From Oncomelania hupensis (lineage: Eukaryota > Mollusca > Gastropoda > Littorinimorpha > Pomatiopsidae), in assembly GCA_036898135.1 (NCBI GenBank), contig CM072527.1:2178373-2242372 (forward strand): a stretch of 64,000 nucleotides of DNA. Direction: 5' to 3'. Shown one piece after another: positions 40,341 to 52,002 of the stretch. The notes under the pieces are model-generated. The model saw only the letters and a list, made by a program, of their open reading frames with translations. It was not told the origin of the DNA and did no database searches. Within the stretch, counting starts at the first letter, position 1; each line of letters begins with the position of its first letter. Both the position numbers and the translations under genes were made by a program.

Positions 40341-40553
40341 AAAGGACAACTACTGTGTGTTAGTGAAGTTGTTAATGTTGTATGCGTCAAAGTAGTCAAG
40401 CAATCGGAATAGTCATAAATTCATATGATTGGTTAAAAGTTTATATATATATTTTTAAAGAAAAACAACTGTATGTAAGTGAAATTGTTATGGTCACGTG
40501 CTTAGAAATAGCCAAGCATTTGGAATACTTATTCGTTCAAGTGATTGGTTAAA
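40341..40553. repeat. Diverged tandem duplication, about 116-bp period
   Basis: 40341-40438 and 40457-40553 share AAAGGACAACT/AAAGAAAAACAACT, GTTAGTGAAGTTGTTA/GTAAGTGAAATTGTTA, AGTCAAGCAAT/AGCCAAGCATTTGG and TGATTGGTTAAA in order. Further echoes of ACAAATTCAAATGATTGGT continue to about 40830. Confidence 0.65.
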
Positions 40554-40559
40554 GAAAAA

Positions 40560-41035
40560 AGATAAAGGCAAGTCTCTTTTAAAAAAAAAAAATTGTTTAC
40601 AAATTCAAATGATTGGTAAAAGGTTAGTGAAATATTTTATGTAGAATTTTATAAATTCAGTCAAATTGTTCATTTAGAATGTTTTACAAATTAGAAAAAG
40701 TAAATAAAATGGTTGATTTAGACTGTTTACAAATTTGAATGATTTTGGTCAAGCATGTTTATAAATAATTGTTTAAGAAAATTTAAAGAATATTTTGATT
40801 TAACAGGCTTTATAAATTTGAATGATTGTTTAAAAGCTTTTTTTTTTATATATATAGGAGTTTACACTTGTGCGCACAAGGTACAGTAAGATATGTAAAT
40901 CCTTGTATTACTACTACTAAATATTTTTGTGTTGAATGTTATTAGTGGGAGTTCAGGTATTAGTTTAATAAATTGTAAATAAAACTGATTTTGAATGATT
41001 GTTGGTGAATAATGATTGTTGCAATTAAAGTTAGT
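40560..41035. other. AT-rich degenerate repeat
   Basis: Repeated variants of GTTTACAAATT(C/T)(A/G)AATGATT spaced 80-130 bp apart. Two AATAAA signals lie near 40969-40983 and could polyadenylate a long ENDOG transcript, though this is not shown. Confidence 0.4.
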
Positions 41036-41100
41036 TAGTTATTGTTTTAAAGGTCCAGCGGACTGCAAAGAGCCGAATTAGGACCACAAAATCAGGACCA

Positions 41101-41634
41101 CAGAGCTGCCAACTGCTACAAAATTTGCGGAAAATGCTACGCAAAAAAATCGTTCGCTACGCAACTCCGCAAATACCACAAAGGCTATGCTTTTTTTTCT
41201 TGTTTTAACAAAAATATTTATTTATTATTATTATTTACAGTGGATTTTGATATTGCTGTGAAGTACTACAACGTGTACCCGCCGGTTTGAAGCAATTCTG
41301 TCTTGTTTTGTGTTGCTTGGACAATCAGCTTTGTAGGCCTATTACTGTGCCATTTAAAGTGAAAGTCATTAGTCTGAATCAGTTCTGAGTTAAATATTCG
41401 CGTTGCAATCTGAATCCTGCTATTTCTATATGCTGTAATGTTTTATTATTTTTATTTATTTTTTAAAATTAATTTGTATCTGCAATAAAAGAATTGTTTG
41501 AAATGGAAAGTACAGCCATTTTTTCTTTTGGCTACTCGGTCCGTTTTTCGCAACACGGTACACAAATTTTGCAAATGCTACACAAATTGAGATCTTATGC
41601 TACACAATTTTTTTGGGGGGGGTTGGCAGCTCTG
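41101..41634. mobile_element. hAT-like non-autonomous element (MITE)
   Basis: Ends are CAGAGCTGCCAAC and its reverse complement GTTGGCAGCTCTG. The CAGNG start and about 13-bp terminal inverted repeat are typical of hAT elements. Flanks read GGACCA on both sides (or GGACCACA if two end bases are counted with the target), close to an 8-bp duplication. Length 534 bp, with no transposase. Inner repeats of GCTACNCAA near both ends are also inverted. Confidence 0.75.
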
Positions 41635-42139
41635 GGACCACAACTTGGTTGCAAGAGGACTCACCCCTGATCTGTATAAAAGATCTACTAAAACAATTCT
41701 AATGTTAACACTGAAGGCACTCCACCAGCCAGCCACTTTACAATAAAGGCATTTATCAAACCCCCGTTTACAAAAAACAAAATGGAATATAAACATCATT
41801 ATAAAATATTAATAAACACATACATATAAAATGCCTACATTGCTAAATAATATCGTAGGAAGCCCCAATTACCATTTGGTAGAAAGCATCCAATAGCCCC
41901 CAAGTTGACACAGCAGAACCTGTTTACAAATGAGAAATTGATACATGAGCTAGCGAAGAAGATACACGATTTATAGAACAGAGTAAGAATGAGAAAGAAC
42001 AAAGGAGAAAGACAAGATACACGATTGATAGAACAGAGTAAGAATGAGAAAGAACAAAGGAGAAAGACAAAGACTGTGGGAATTTAACGCACTAAATTTC
42101 CAGAAAGTGGGGTTACTATTTATACAGAAACCCCCAGCA

Positions 42140-42712
42140 TTACATTACATGATTATTGCTTTAGGTCCAGCGGACTCTTCCGAGCCAAATCAGGACCGGA
42201 CAACCCCTGATCTGCATCAAAGATCTGCTGAAACAACCCTAGTGGTAAAACTGAAAGCTCTCCACCAGCCAGTCACTTTACAATAAAGACATCCCACGCA
42301 GGGGACGCTGAGGCTGTACTCTAATTTATCGAACCCCCGTTTACAAAAACAAAATAGAATACAAACATCATTATAAATTATCAACAAAACACATACATAT
42401 AAAATGCCTACATTGCTAAATAATAACATCATAGGAAGCCCTAGTGACCACCAAGCAGAAAGCGTCCAATATTCCCAAGCTGATCCAACAGACCTCGTAC
42501 ACAAATAAGGAGTCTTGTCCCGGAAGAGTTTTTAAGAAAAAAGGTAGGGGACTGGTCTAGCGAAGAAGAAGATAGTATAGCAGATTGATAGAACAGAGCA
42601 GGAATGAGAAAGAGCAAATGAGAAAGACAGCGACTGTGGGAATTTAAAGCACTAAATTTCCAGAAAGTGGGAATACTATTTATACTGAAACCCCCGGCAC
42701 CCCAACGGGGGG
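42140..42712 (-). mobile_element. Unnamed retroposon, copy B (short form), nested in copy A
   Basis: 573 bp flanked by AACCCCCAGCA at 42129-42139 and 42713-42723. On the minus strand it begins with CCCCGTTGGGGTGCCGGGGG, has a TATA-like box near the start, and ends in GCAATAATCATGTAATGTAA, a tail of ATGTA-type units. It is in the same orientation as copy A. Confidence 0.85.
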
Positions 42713-42908
42713 AACCCCCAGCACCCTTACAGGAGGCGGGTGGTGGGGGGAGGGAGAAGTTGCAATGATGGTGAATGTAATGTGTACAGATGTGCCAGTA
42801 TTTAATCCCGTTTTATTTTATTTCAATATTTTGAAAGTAAAATTGAATGAATGGTTTTAGCCAAACACACAAAAAATAAATAAAATTGACATTGGGATAG
42901 TTGTGTAA

Positions 42909-44006
42909 TTGATTGATTGATTGATTTATTGTTGCTTTAGGTCCAGCGGACTCTTCCGAGCCAAATCAGGACCGGACAACCCCCGATCCGCATAAAAGAT
43001 CTGCTGAAACAACCCCAGTGGAAAAATTGAATGCCCTCCACCGGTCAGTCACTTTACAATAAAGACATCCCACGCGGGGGACGGCTGAGGGTTGACCTCA
43101 ACTACGCGAACCCCCGGTTACAAAAACAAAATAGAATACAAACATCATTATAAATCATCAACAAAACACATACATATAAAATGCCTATATTGCGAACTAA
43201 TACAATCATAGGAAGCCCTAGTGACCACCCGGCAGAAAGCGTCCAACACTCCCAAGCTGATCCAACAGACCTCATACACAAACAAGGAGTCTTGTCCAGG
43301 AAGAGTTTTCAAGAAAAAAGGTAGGTCATTGATCTAGCAAAGAAGAAGATAGTATAGCAGAGTGATAGGACAGAGCAGGAATGAGAAAGAGTAAATGAGG
43401 AAGACAGCGACAGTGGGAATTTAAAGCACTAAATTTCCATAAAGTGGGGATACTATTTATACTGAAAACCCCCGGCACTCCAACGGGGGTACTGTTGCCG
43501 CAGTGAATTTGTCTTGCCTACAAAGGAAAGACAGGTTTTCAACTGTGGCTTTCACTTTTCCCTTTATAGGTTTGAACAATCTACAGTGGCAAGATTTCTT
43601 TGATTGATTGATTGATTGATTTATTGTTGCTTTAGGTCCAGCGGACTCTTCCGAGCCAAATCAGGACCGGACAACCCCCGATCCGCATAAAAGATCTGCT
43701 GAAACAACCCCAGTGGAAAAATTGAATGCCCTCCACCGGCCAGTCACTTTACAATAAAGACATCCCACGCGGGGGACGGCTGAGGGTTGACCTCAACTAC
43801 GCGAACACCCCGGTTACAAAAACAAAATAGAATACAAACATCATTATAAATCATCAACCAAACACATACATATAAAATGCCTATAGTGCTAAATAGTACA
43901 TTCATAGGAAGCCCTAGTGACCACCCGGCAGAAAGCGTCCAACACTCCCAAGCTGATCCAACAGACCTCATACACAAACAGGCAAGATTGCTCATGACCC
44001 CAAGGG
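42909..44006 (-). mobile_element. Unnamed retroposon, copy C (long form)
   Basis: Flanked by GATAGTTGTGTAA (42896-42908) and GATATTTGTGTAA (44007-44019), a 13-bp duplication with one difference. Without nested copy D it is about 705 bp. The minus-strand 5' end is CCCCTTGGGGTCATGAGC; the tail is CAACAATAAATCAATCAATC. Confidence 0.85.
43597..43980 (-). mobile_element. Unnamed retroposon, copy D (5'-truncated), nested in copy C
   Basis: 384 bp flanked by GGCAAGATT at 43588-43596 and 43981-43989. It has the (AATC)n tail but stops at TGTTTGTGTATGAGG on the minus strand, lacking the first 300 bp or so. Tail plus 5' truncation plus target duplication is the signature of target-primed reverse transcription. 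Confidence 0.88.
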
Positions 44007-44019
44007 GATATTTGTGTAA

Positions 44020-45345
44020 AGACAAGGACTGATTTACAAATGCTGCAATTGTCAAACCAACTTTCACGCATGAGCGCACACATGCACATTCCGCTCGTCC
44101 CCCCCCCCTCTCCCTCTTTCAAATTTTGTCACAAATTCAATAATTTAGATTTTTTTTCAGTCAAATTTTATTGATGACATCATCAGGTCAAGTAAAACAT
44201 ACCAAATAATGTGGATTATAAAACATATTGCTGCTCTGTATCTTCCAATCTTTATACACTTAAGGAACAACACATTCATGCAAACCATTCATATCTCTAA
44301 TATCCAAAAATAATAGTCAACATCCATAGTCCAACTTTGAGGCAGCATTCAAAATCTTTCTCAAAAACATGATAAAGCATATAAAAAGGTTAATATCAGC
44401 TGATAATATGATCACAAAATGTGTGCTATGAATTATTGTTTAAAACAAAGAAAAAGGCATTGGTATAAAAATAAAAAATTAAACAACATTGCAAAAGAAA
44501 AGGAAAGCCATAAGACAGCAACACACAAGGAGTACTGAGATAATAGTTCCTTGTGGTAATATCATTATTCAGTGTGGATAGCCCTTTTTTCTTTGTTCTT
44601 TTGTTTGTTTTGAAACGAATGAGACTTTGAATACTTTCAAATGAAAGTATATAGTTCAAATTGATTTGCGTAGCTAATCTATGCTGCATGTTTAATAAAC
44701 AATATATCACACTGTAAACTCTTATCATGATGTACAACTTCACAAGCATATAATAGTAATAATGATAATAATAATATTAACAGCCCTTTTTAAATAATAG
44801 AATATTCCAAAGCACAGAATTCATAAACATTCTAAGAATAGTTTTCCTCATAACTTTTAGTCTCAACTCTTAAGGGAAAGATTTGCTTGAAAACCAGCCA
44901 CTCTTTGCTCAGAGCCCGCTTTGTGTGGGCTGTGCTCATCCTCTCTCCCCAATGTTTGATAAAACATTTTTCCCATGAAGAAATGTAACAGAAAAATGAA
45001 GAAATGTAACAGAAAAATATTTTTCAATTCAGCTTTTGGTCTACCTTCAATATTAAAACTCTACAAAGAGTCATGAAAAATAAATTTGAAAATATAAAAA
45101 TAAAAGTCTGTACTTTTGACAGTTGTTTGCATCTGCCAACATATTAGCTTGCATTGTAACAGAGCGACAGTTTGGCGATGACCATAACATAAACAATGAT
45201 ATTAATACAATTATTAGTGAACCATGAAGACACAATTAAATACAAAGTGATAACTCTGTACCAAAATGAAATTTTTCTACTGTCAAATTCAAAAGACCGT
45301 TTTGTTGATTTTGATAGCAAATTTTTCATTACAATTTTTTTTTTT
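44020..45345. other. AT-rich, no gene recognised
   Basis: Contains a minus-strand AATAAA 10 bases before an A8 run (about 44153-44172), which could be the 3' end of a minus-strand transcript or a retrocopy; no coding sequence precedes it. Minus-strand ORF 44426-44749 (107 codons) is AT-rich and has no motif. Confidence 0.35.
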
Positions 45346-45352
45346 TACAACT

Positions 45353-45510
45353 GAATTATCCGGAATTTTTAAAATTCATTTTGGTACTGATCTCTCTGGA
45401 CAATTCATTCATTTTGCTACAGAACTCTCCTGAAAAGTTTGTTTACTTTGGTACTGAAATCTCCGGAAAATTACATTTCGTTTTGATACTGAATTTCCCG
45501 GAAAACTTCC
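45353..45510. repeat. Degenerate 33-36-bp tandem repeat (about 4.5 units)
   Basis: Units begin GAATTATCCGGAA, GATCTCTCTGGAC, GAACTCTCCTGAA, GAAATCTCCGGAA and GAATTTCCCGGAA at 45353, 45389, 45422, 45456 and 45491; most end in TTTTGGTACT. Confidence 0.75.
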
Positions 45511-45545
45511 TTTGTCGTGGCTCTTGGTTATCCTATGATGATAGG

Positions 45546-46119
45546 ATTACATTACATGATTATTGCTTTAGGTCCAGTGGACTCTTCCGAGCCAAATCAG
45601 GACCGGACAACCCCCGATCCGCATAAAAGATCTGCTGAAACAACACTAGTGGTAAAACTGAAAGCTCTCCACCAGCCAGTCACTTTACAATAAAGACATC
45701 CCACGCAGGGGACGCTGAGGATGTACTCTAATTTATCGAACCCCCGTTTACAAAAACAAAATAGAACACAAACATCATTATAAAATATCAACAAAACACA
45801 TTATATATAAAATGCCTACATTGCTAAATAATAACATCATAGGAAGCCGTAGTGACTACCTGGCAGAAAGCGTCCAATATTCCCAAGCTGATCCAACAGA
45901 CCTCATACACAAACAAGGAGTCTTGTCCCGGAAGAGTTTTCAAGAAAAAAGGTAGGTGACTGGTCTAGCGAAGAAGACGATAGTATAGCAGATTGATAGA
46001 ACAGAGCAGGAATGAGAAAGAGCGAATGAGAAAGACAGCGACAGTGGGAATTTAAAGCACTAAATTTCCAGAAAGTGGGGATACTATTTATACTGAAACC
46101 CCCGGCACCCCAACGGGGG
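45546..46119 (-). mobile_element. Unnamed retroposon, copy E (short form)
   Basis: Same ends as copies B and F: ATGTA-type tail at the left, CCCCCGTTGGGGTGCCGGGGG head at the right. I could not define a target duplication (left TGATGATAGGA, right GATTTTAGGATGATAG). Confidence 0.82.
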
Positions 46120-46390
46120 TTGATTTTAGGATGATAGATCCTCGAGGATTGGAATCGACAATCATTTTCACATGGTTTCACAAGACATTTCACAGTTCTT
46201 TGGTTACATATATATATGGAAAGGCACGTGATTGTTTGCTCATGGAACATTATATGTACAAAAGTCATCAGCTGATTGAATTTAACATAATCATAGCAAA
46301 AAAAAACTATCATTTAACCTTCACTGGCAGTCCAGGATTTAGTTCTTTTTTTAAAAAAAAAAACCTAACCTGATTTTTGTTATATATATA

Positions 46391-46753
46391 GGTGGCTTTA
46401 TGTCACAATGGATTAGTCGCTGGTTTCCTATGCCGAAGGTAGCGGGTTCGATTTCTTATGGGACTTAGGTATGAGACTATTGAGGCCACCGAGGGTTTTC
46501 TCCGAGTGCTCGGGTTTCCTCCCTTCCTTCAATAATAATGGTATTGGATGCAATAAATCTAAAATTTCACACATAAAAATTTGATTTCCTTTCAATCTTC
46601 TAATTGCTGTTACACCACATGTCTGAGTGGTGAATGTGTGTTTGTTGTGTATGTCAAAGTGTCTGTAATATGTGAGCGTGTATGCTGGTTACAGATCACC
46701 ATGCTTTGAGTCTGATTTAGGAATAAGGCGCATGTAGCATCCAGTATTATTAT
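46391..46753 (+). mobile_element. tRNA-derived SINE, copy 2
   Basis: Second member of the family at 38141-38530. It shares GGGTTCGAT (box B), GACTTAGGTATGAGACTAT, GAGGGTTTTCTCCGAG, TAATGGTATTGGATGCAA, GGTTACAGATCACC and GAGTCTGATTTAGGAATAAGG, and ends in TATTATTAT. The head is slightly decayed. Confidence 0.78.
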
Positions 46754-49410
46754 AAATATTTCAGATTTTTGTAATTTAAATATGTATTTTTAATAGTCCA
46801 AACTTGCTTTGATCGTTTGGAAACTCCTTGTAATTTACCCCAAATAGTAAGATACCACACTTCGGTACAAAGGTTAACCCCTAGAAATGATGTGTATGTT
46901 GAAGGTTTTAAAAACAAACAAACCTGTACAAAGAATAATGGAACTGAGCAACACATCATGTTCTTATTTTAAACATTGATTCCAAAGTAGACACCTTATT
47001 TTAGTAATATATATTATGTTAAACTAAAAAATAAAAAAAATTTAATCCAGGTCATAGGTACTGTGTAAAATTGCATCAATGGAATTGAGAATAATGCTCC
47101 ATGGGATATGTTTTATACAAATTTGCATCAGTGGAATTAGATTGATATGTTTTCAGGAATAAATAATTGGAATTGGTCCAGTCTTCATATGATTACAAAG
47201 ATATATGTGGCTTCAAATTGTTATCTCCATAATAGGCCAATATCTCTCCACACTTCGACTGTTACATACAACAAAGATAAAAATGAATAAATCTGCAACC
47301 TGGATAACATTTTTCACAATAGCAGATTTGGGGTTGGGAGGGGAAGATAAAATAGTTTTTAAAAAAGGCATGATTGGCAAAAATTATTGACCCAACAATT
47401 ATTTTAAAATATTTTGTAGTGCGTATATTCCCAAATCTGTGGGATGAAGATTTCTGCCGCAAGCTATTTAGTATTAAACACACCATTCATTGATTTAACA
47501 GGCTTCAAGGTGCACAACCTAAATTTATGGCATACATAATACACTAGCTTGTGAATTTATTCAATCTTTGCAAATAGCAAAGTCCCGGCATATATATATG
47601 TATATATTTTTAAAAAATGTCATCAATTCAAACTGTTACTAAGTACTTTTAAAAGCACAGTTTCAAATAAACACACTCAAACTATGTTAGATTTACAAAC
47701 TGATTTATTTAGTCTACAAAATGTACTAAAATTCATGATTCGTTAACTAAGCCATAACACTACTCTTCCAAATTAACAAATCTTCGATTATTCTAAAATT
47801 AACGAGTCGTTAACCAAGTCGATCATACTACTCTTCCAAATTTATGAAGCATCGATTATTCTAAAATGAAGATACCAACTGAATTGCCCAACCTCAGCTT
47901 TACTGAGGCAGAAAACCCTGTTTTGAGCAAGAGGAAGCTAAAGCATAAACCCAATGCTCCTCAAGACACTCAGGTTTTAGCTGGGACCAGGAGAAGAAGG
48001 TCCACTCTATAGTGAAAACTGTCCTATTCATATTTCAATTGTATCAAATCCATGATTCATAAAGTCAGGCTTATAAAGAAAAAAAAGCTACTAAATAGAC
48101 CATGCTCAAAAATACTAGGGGAAACAACTTTTGCCAGGTTTCCAGCATGTTGCGCCAGAGTTGTCTAATGTTCAGGCGGACAACCTTTGCAAACAAACAC
48201 AATTTCTGGCCTACAATTTCTGTTCTGTCCTTCATCAATCTTTCCGGATCAACCGAAATGTTGATTTTATTTGCAATCCTGGCTAGCTCCGCTAGTTCGG
48301 CCTTGCACTGCCAGGCAAACACCACCCCCGACCCCCTTTCTGGAAGAAAAGCTTGTAGCTTGGGGTAGCTTTCATAATGTTCTGAGATGAGATATCCGCC
48401 ACAATAACTCTAAATAACTAAAAATAAAACAAAAAGACAAGTTATCTCCCATTTCCGAAGACTTGTCTATTCATGCATTCTAATTTTAAAATGAATTCCC
48501 ATTTAAATATGATCGAACTACAATTCACAATTACTACAATTCACAATGTGCACACGGATGTAGAGTACATGTGCACCGAATCAAGTATGAAGTGTCAACA
48601 TATGTTTAAAACAATGCCAAAAACCAACAATGCTGTGTTGTCATTTCACAAATTACATTTGTATGCACCGTTCCGGGGAAGTATAATTTCTTTTCAGTCA
48701 TTCATCGCCTACAAATGCTGCCTCAATATGCTTTTAGACAATCCTACAAATATCCAATGTAATGATTTTCAGACTATCACCAACAATCATCACTCGTGTA
48801 TACTCAACAAAAGAAAACAACTTTTTATTCTGAACAAACAGTTTATACCAGTTTACCAAAGAAAGAATGGCACAAGAGTCTATGACAGCTGCTGTGTGAT
48901 GACAAGAAAAACCAGTCCAGGTATAACACTAACAGTTTTTAGAAAGTCAATACTATTTCTTGATGGCATACTGTGCTTGTTTTTTTGGTTGTTAATGACT
49001 TGCCTGTTTGGATCTTACACTCTAATGACACAGGACTTCAAACTTTCTCACTGAAGATGTTTGTCATCATCGAACTCTCAGGGTGGAGAATTTTCCTCGG
49101 ATCCGCGGATTTCCGCGGAAGGCATTTGCATTTCCGAGAAAAAAAATATTGAGATCCGAGATTGTTATTTTTCATCCGATATATTTTTTGCGGAACACCT
49201 CCGTGCCGCATCCAAGTTATTTTGTCGGTCATTCAATGCGTTCAGAGAAAGCGCCTGCCCGCGACTGTTATACAGAGCTATGCTATAAGGCCTACTATAT
49301 AGCCCTACTATGAGCAAGAAAACAAAATCGGGCGACCATGACTGGGAACAGTAGCCTATAAAGCGCGCGTGTCCTCCTTCCTTTGTGTTACGCTTCAGCG
49401 ATTCTTTTCA
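46754..49410. other. Long stretch without a supported gene
   Basis: AT-rich to 48000. The largest ORFs are plus 48473-49054 (193 codons) and minus 48071-48325 (84 codons, VFAWQCKAELAELARIA); neither has a motif I recognise. This lies 3' of the crumbs tail exon on the same strand and may include its 3' UTR. A block at 49090-49230 rich in CGCGGA and TCCGCG looks like a dispersed repeat. Confidence 0.35.
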
Positions 49411-49420
49411 TTTTCTTCCA

Positions 49421-49505
49421 GGGGGCTTCGCCCTCATGGACCCCCTACCGGGGCTTGGCCCCGTGACGCCACCGGGGCCTAGGGCGGTACCTGGGCCTCG
49501 GCTGG
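49421..49505. repeat. GC-rich block of short hairpins
   Basis: GGGGGCTTCGCCCTC, CCGGGGCTTGGCCCCG and GGGGCCTAGGGC are imperfect palindromes in a row inside AT-rich DNA. Confidence 0.5.
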
Positions 49506-51570
49506 ATTTCAGAGATTTCTTTATTCAGTTGTTCTCCACCTTGAACTCTCTATGAACATGCAGACATCTAATTTATTAAAAATAGACTCGTTACCTTTTA
49601 CCATCACATGGCACAAATCTAGTCACACATCAGATCTGCATTCATCATGGTATAAAGTTTATTTTTAAAATAATAATAATAAAATGATCATTTTTTAACA
49701 ACAGCAAAGAACAATGTTCCCTCCCCAAATATAAATAAGAGTCCATGGGACCCTCATTTATCAAAATGTAATCAGTCCTTTTGCAAATTTTGAGAATCCC
49801 GAATTTGGTGAGCAGAGTCATGAAAACAAAGTATACAAAGCGCGCGCATTCGATTTTAAATGACAACTCGCTACACAAATTGGAAGTCTTCATTGGGGGG
49901 CTTGCAGTCAATTAGTGGCCACTCATTTGTCATACTTTAGATTTCAGCGATGTGGGGACCATGTGTACATCCACAGGACGCACACTTGCGAACTTTTCTG
50001 CGTTATTTTGTGCGTAATTCACACAACTGTGTGTAATCAGGGACATTAAAAGAACATTACTATCAACAGTTTGATCCTAGGAGCTAATTTTCATGATGGC
50101 AACTACAATTTTCCCATGTCTTCGCACAGGGAGAAATAAAACTAGAAGTGCTAACGCGGCCCTGAAGTAACGTAAGTTAAAATTGTTACAATCTTTCACT
50201 AGAACTGATTGATGACCCCTTCCCCACACCTCCTCCCATATCCTCCCTCCCCCCCCCCCCCCCAATTTTTTTTTGATTGCAAAAAACTGATAAAACATGA
50301 TTTATGTGACAAGGGAAGACAAAATAATCAAAGTTAGTGATGGCAAAATGAAAAGCAAAGATGGGAAGATATAGACTAATAATGGGCAAAATGTCATGAT
50401 GAGTATGTCCTGATTAAACAATCCACATTTGTATTATGACTCAGTTCTCAGTCTGTCTCTCAAAAACACTACTAAGGCTCCATCTTACAACCAACATTTG
50501 CATTTTCAACTTTTCACTTTGAATATCTCACTCATCATCCATCATTCTGAAATCCACAATCCAAAATTAAAATTTAAATCGGACACACACAAAAACACAC
50601 AATATTTTTTAAAACAGACTCCTATTCCTGAAATTCAGTGGTACATCTTCATACAGAAAGTTATCATTGCAACATCACAAGTTAAATTTCAGTTGACTAC
50701 CAAGAACATTCTCGGAGCACAAACATGTACCAGCATGCCTGCATTCACCAGCAGACAATTTCTTTCTTTCTTTCGTTTTAAAAAATAACCAAAGAAAAAG
50801 AATTGTACACTGTAGAAAATATTTCCCATCTTCCATTTTGTCCTGTCCACAAAGCAGAATTGCCCTCATACATCCAGTGACACTTTCTCAACCCTTAGTT
50901 TGTCCATTACAACAAAAAATACAGAATCACTCTCTCATACACTTTAGTATGGAAGTCCCAAGTTCATTATAGTGGTGTTGCATGCAAGTTCAGTAAGCTC
51001 ACACAGGTTCAGTCCATTTTCATAATGCAAATTCTCTACCACTATAATACCAGAAAGTCCATTGAAGCTCAACAAAAGTTCAACGGTCCATTTTCATGTT
51101 GCAAGTACTACCACCGTTTCATTCATACCATGTCTTATCACTTTTCTTTTTCTTCCTGTAATGTCCATCTGTCACTTTCCACAATTACTTCCAATCCTAA
51201 AGCTGCACTGAAATCCTAACTCTGTTTTAACAATCAGATTGACTATCACTTCACAAACTTCATTCAGTTCACCTTCTATTCCCCCCTCCTCATATATTTT
51301 TATTCTTGATTTGCACATTTTTATGCCACATTTTCTCCACCCTGTTCCTCCCTCCCCTCTCCTCTATTTGCCAAAATCAATATTTTCAGAAAATACAAAC
51401 ACTTCTGTCCAATTTTCACAATCAAGATTTCACCACTTTTCATTCAAAGAACCTCACTTATTACAACAATCATCTTTCGTTCCCTCCGCATGCACATATT
51501 TTGTTGTTGTTGTTGCAGTGGTTGGTGCACAACTTCCAAGTTGTAGATGAAGTAGTACAAATCTCCAGAA
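49506..51570. other. AT-rich, no gene recognised
   Basis: Only short ORFs; C-run at about 50248-50262. Plus ORFs 50429-50788 and 51239-51650 are low-complexity in composition and lack motifs. Confidence 0.35.
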
Positions 51571-52002
51571 CTAAAACCCAGAGGGTTTGGCAACAAACAT
51601 CAACATCTGGAGCTTATTGCAAAATGTTGCGCAAGAATGCAGGCTGTTGACCATGGATACAAATTTGTCTTGAAAGTAGATTCCATGACCCTGTATTTCT
51701 GCTGCATCTAGTTGGCTGGCTGTGCATTTCAGGGGCTTACTGCAAACTTTCTTACCCATTCTTTTGTCATTTTCATGAAAATAGACGCACTTTATCCAAC
51801 ACAGGGTAACAAAACTGAACATACTGGCCTGACTCCTCTCAAATTTGCTCTGTAACACCACATGCTGCCATTGCAACATTTTACTGCAAACGGTTTCACA
51901 CAATTTTGTTTTAAAAATCCATTTTTGCTCGTTGTACGACGTCAGCTTTGATTTTTGTTTCATTGCAAGAATAACGCAAGTGATGATGATTTGGAATAGC
52001 AC
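51571..52002 (-). CDS. Hypothetical Cys-containing ORF (143 codons)
   Basis: Starts MLFQIIITCVILAMKQK, which resembles a weak signal peptide, and contains ten or so cysteines (LCETVC, LCWIKC, KVCSKPLKC, LHSCATFCN). It is not recognised. The only reason to list it is its length in an AT-rich region and the signal-like start; it may be chance or a 3' UTR reading. About 70 bp upstream on the same strand, ATGGCTTCTG is followed by GTAAGA, a start codon with a donor, but no joined product makes sense. Confidence 0.2.
   Translation of the reverse strand: MLFQIIITCVILAMKQKSKLTSYNEQKWIFKTKLCETVCSKMLQWQHVVLQSKFERSQASMFSFVTLCWIKCVYFHENDKRMGKKVCSKPLKCTASQLDAAEIQGHGIYFQDKFVSMVNSLHSCATFCNKLQMLMFVAKPSGF

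Larger units (their letters stand above)
41040..42740 (-). mobile_element. Unnamed retroposon, copy A (old, interrupted twice)
   Basis: Most diverged member. It starts AGGTCCAGCGGACT at 41052, is split by a hAT-like MITE (41101-41634), resumes to 42139, and is split again near its 5' end by copy B. It has an internal duplication of about 70 bp (GATACACGATT...GAGAAAGACAA, about 41962-42070). Confidence 0.75.

Noticed and set aside
44150..44172. Polyadenylation site of crumbs
   Set aside because: AATAAA plus A-run is on the right strand but 8.5 kb from the stop codon, with several repeats between; no evidence links them.
45535..46135. Target duplication for retroposon copy E
   Set aside because: GATGATAG occurs on both sides but not directly next to both ends, so it was not counted.
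48473..49054. 193-codon plus-strand ORF
   Set aside because: AT-rich, no domain or signal; composition and His/Asn/Thr content look like chance in low-GC DNA.
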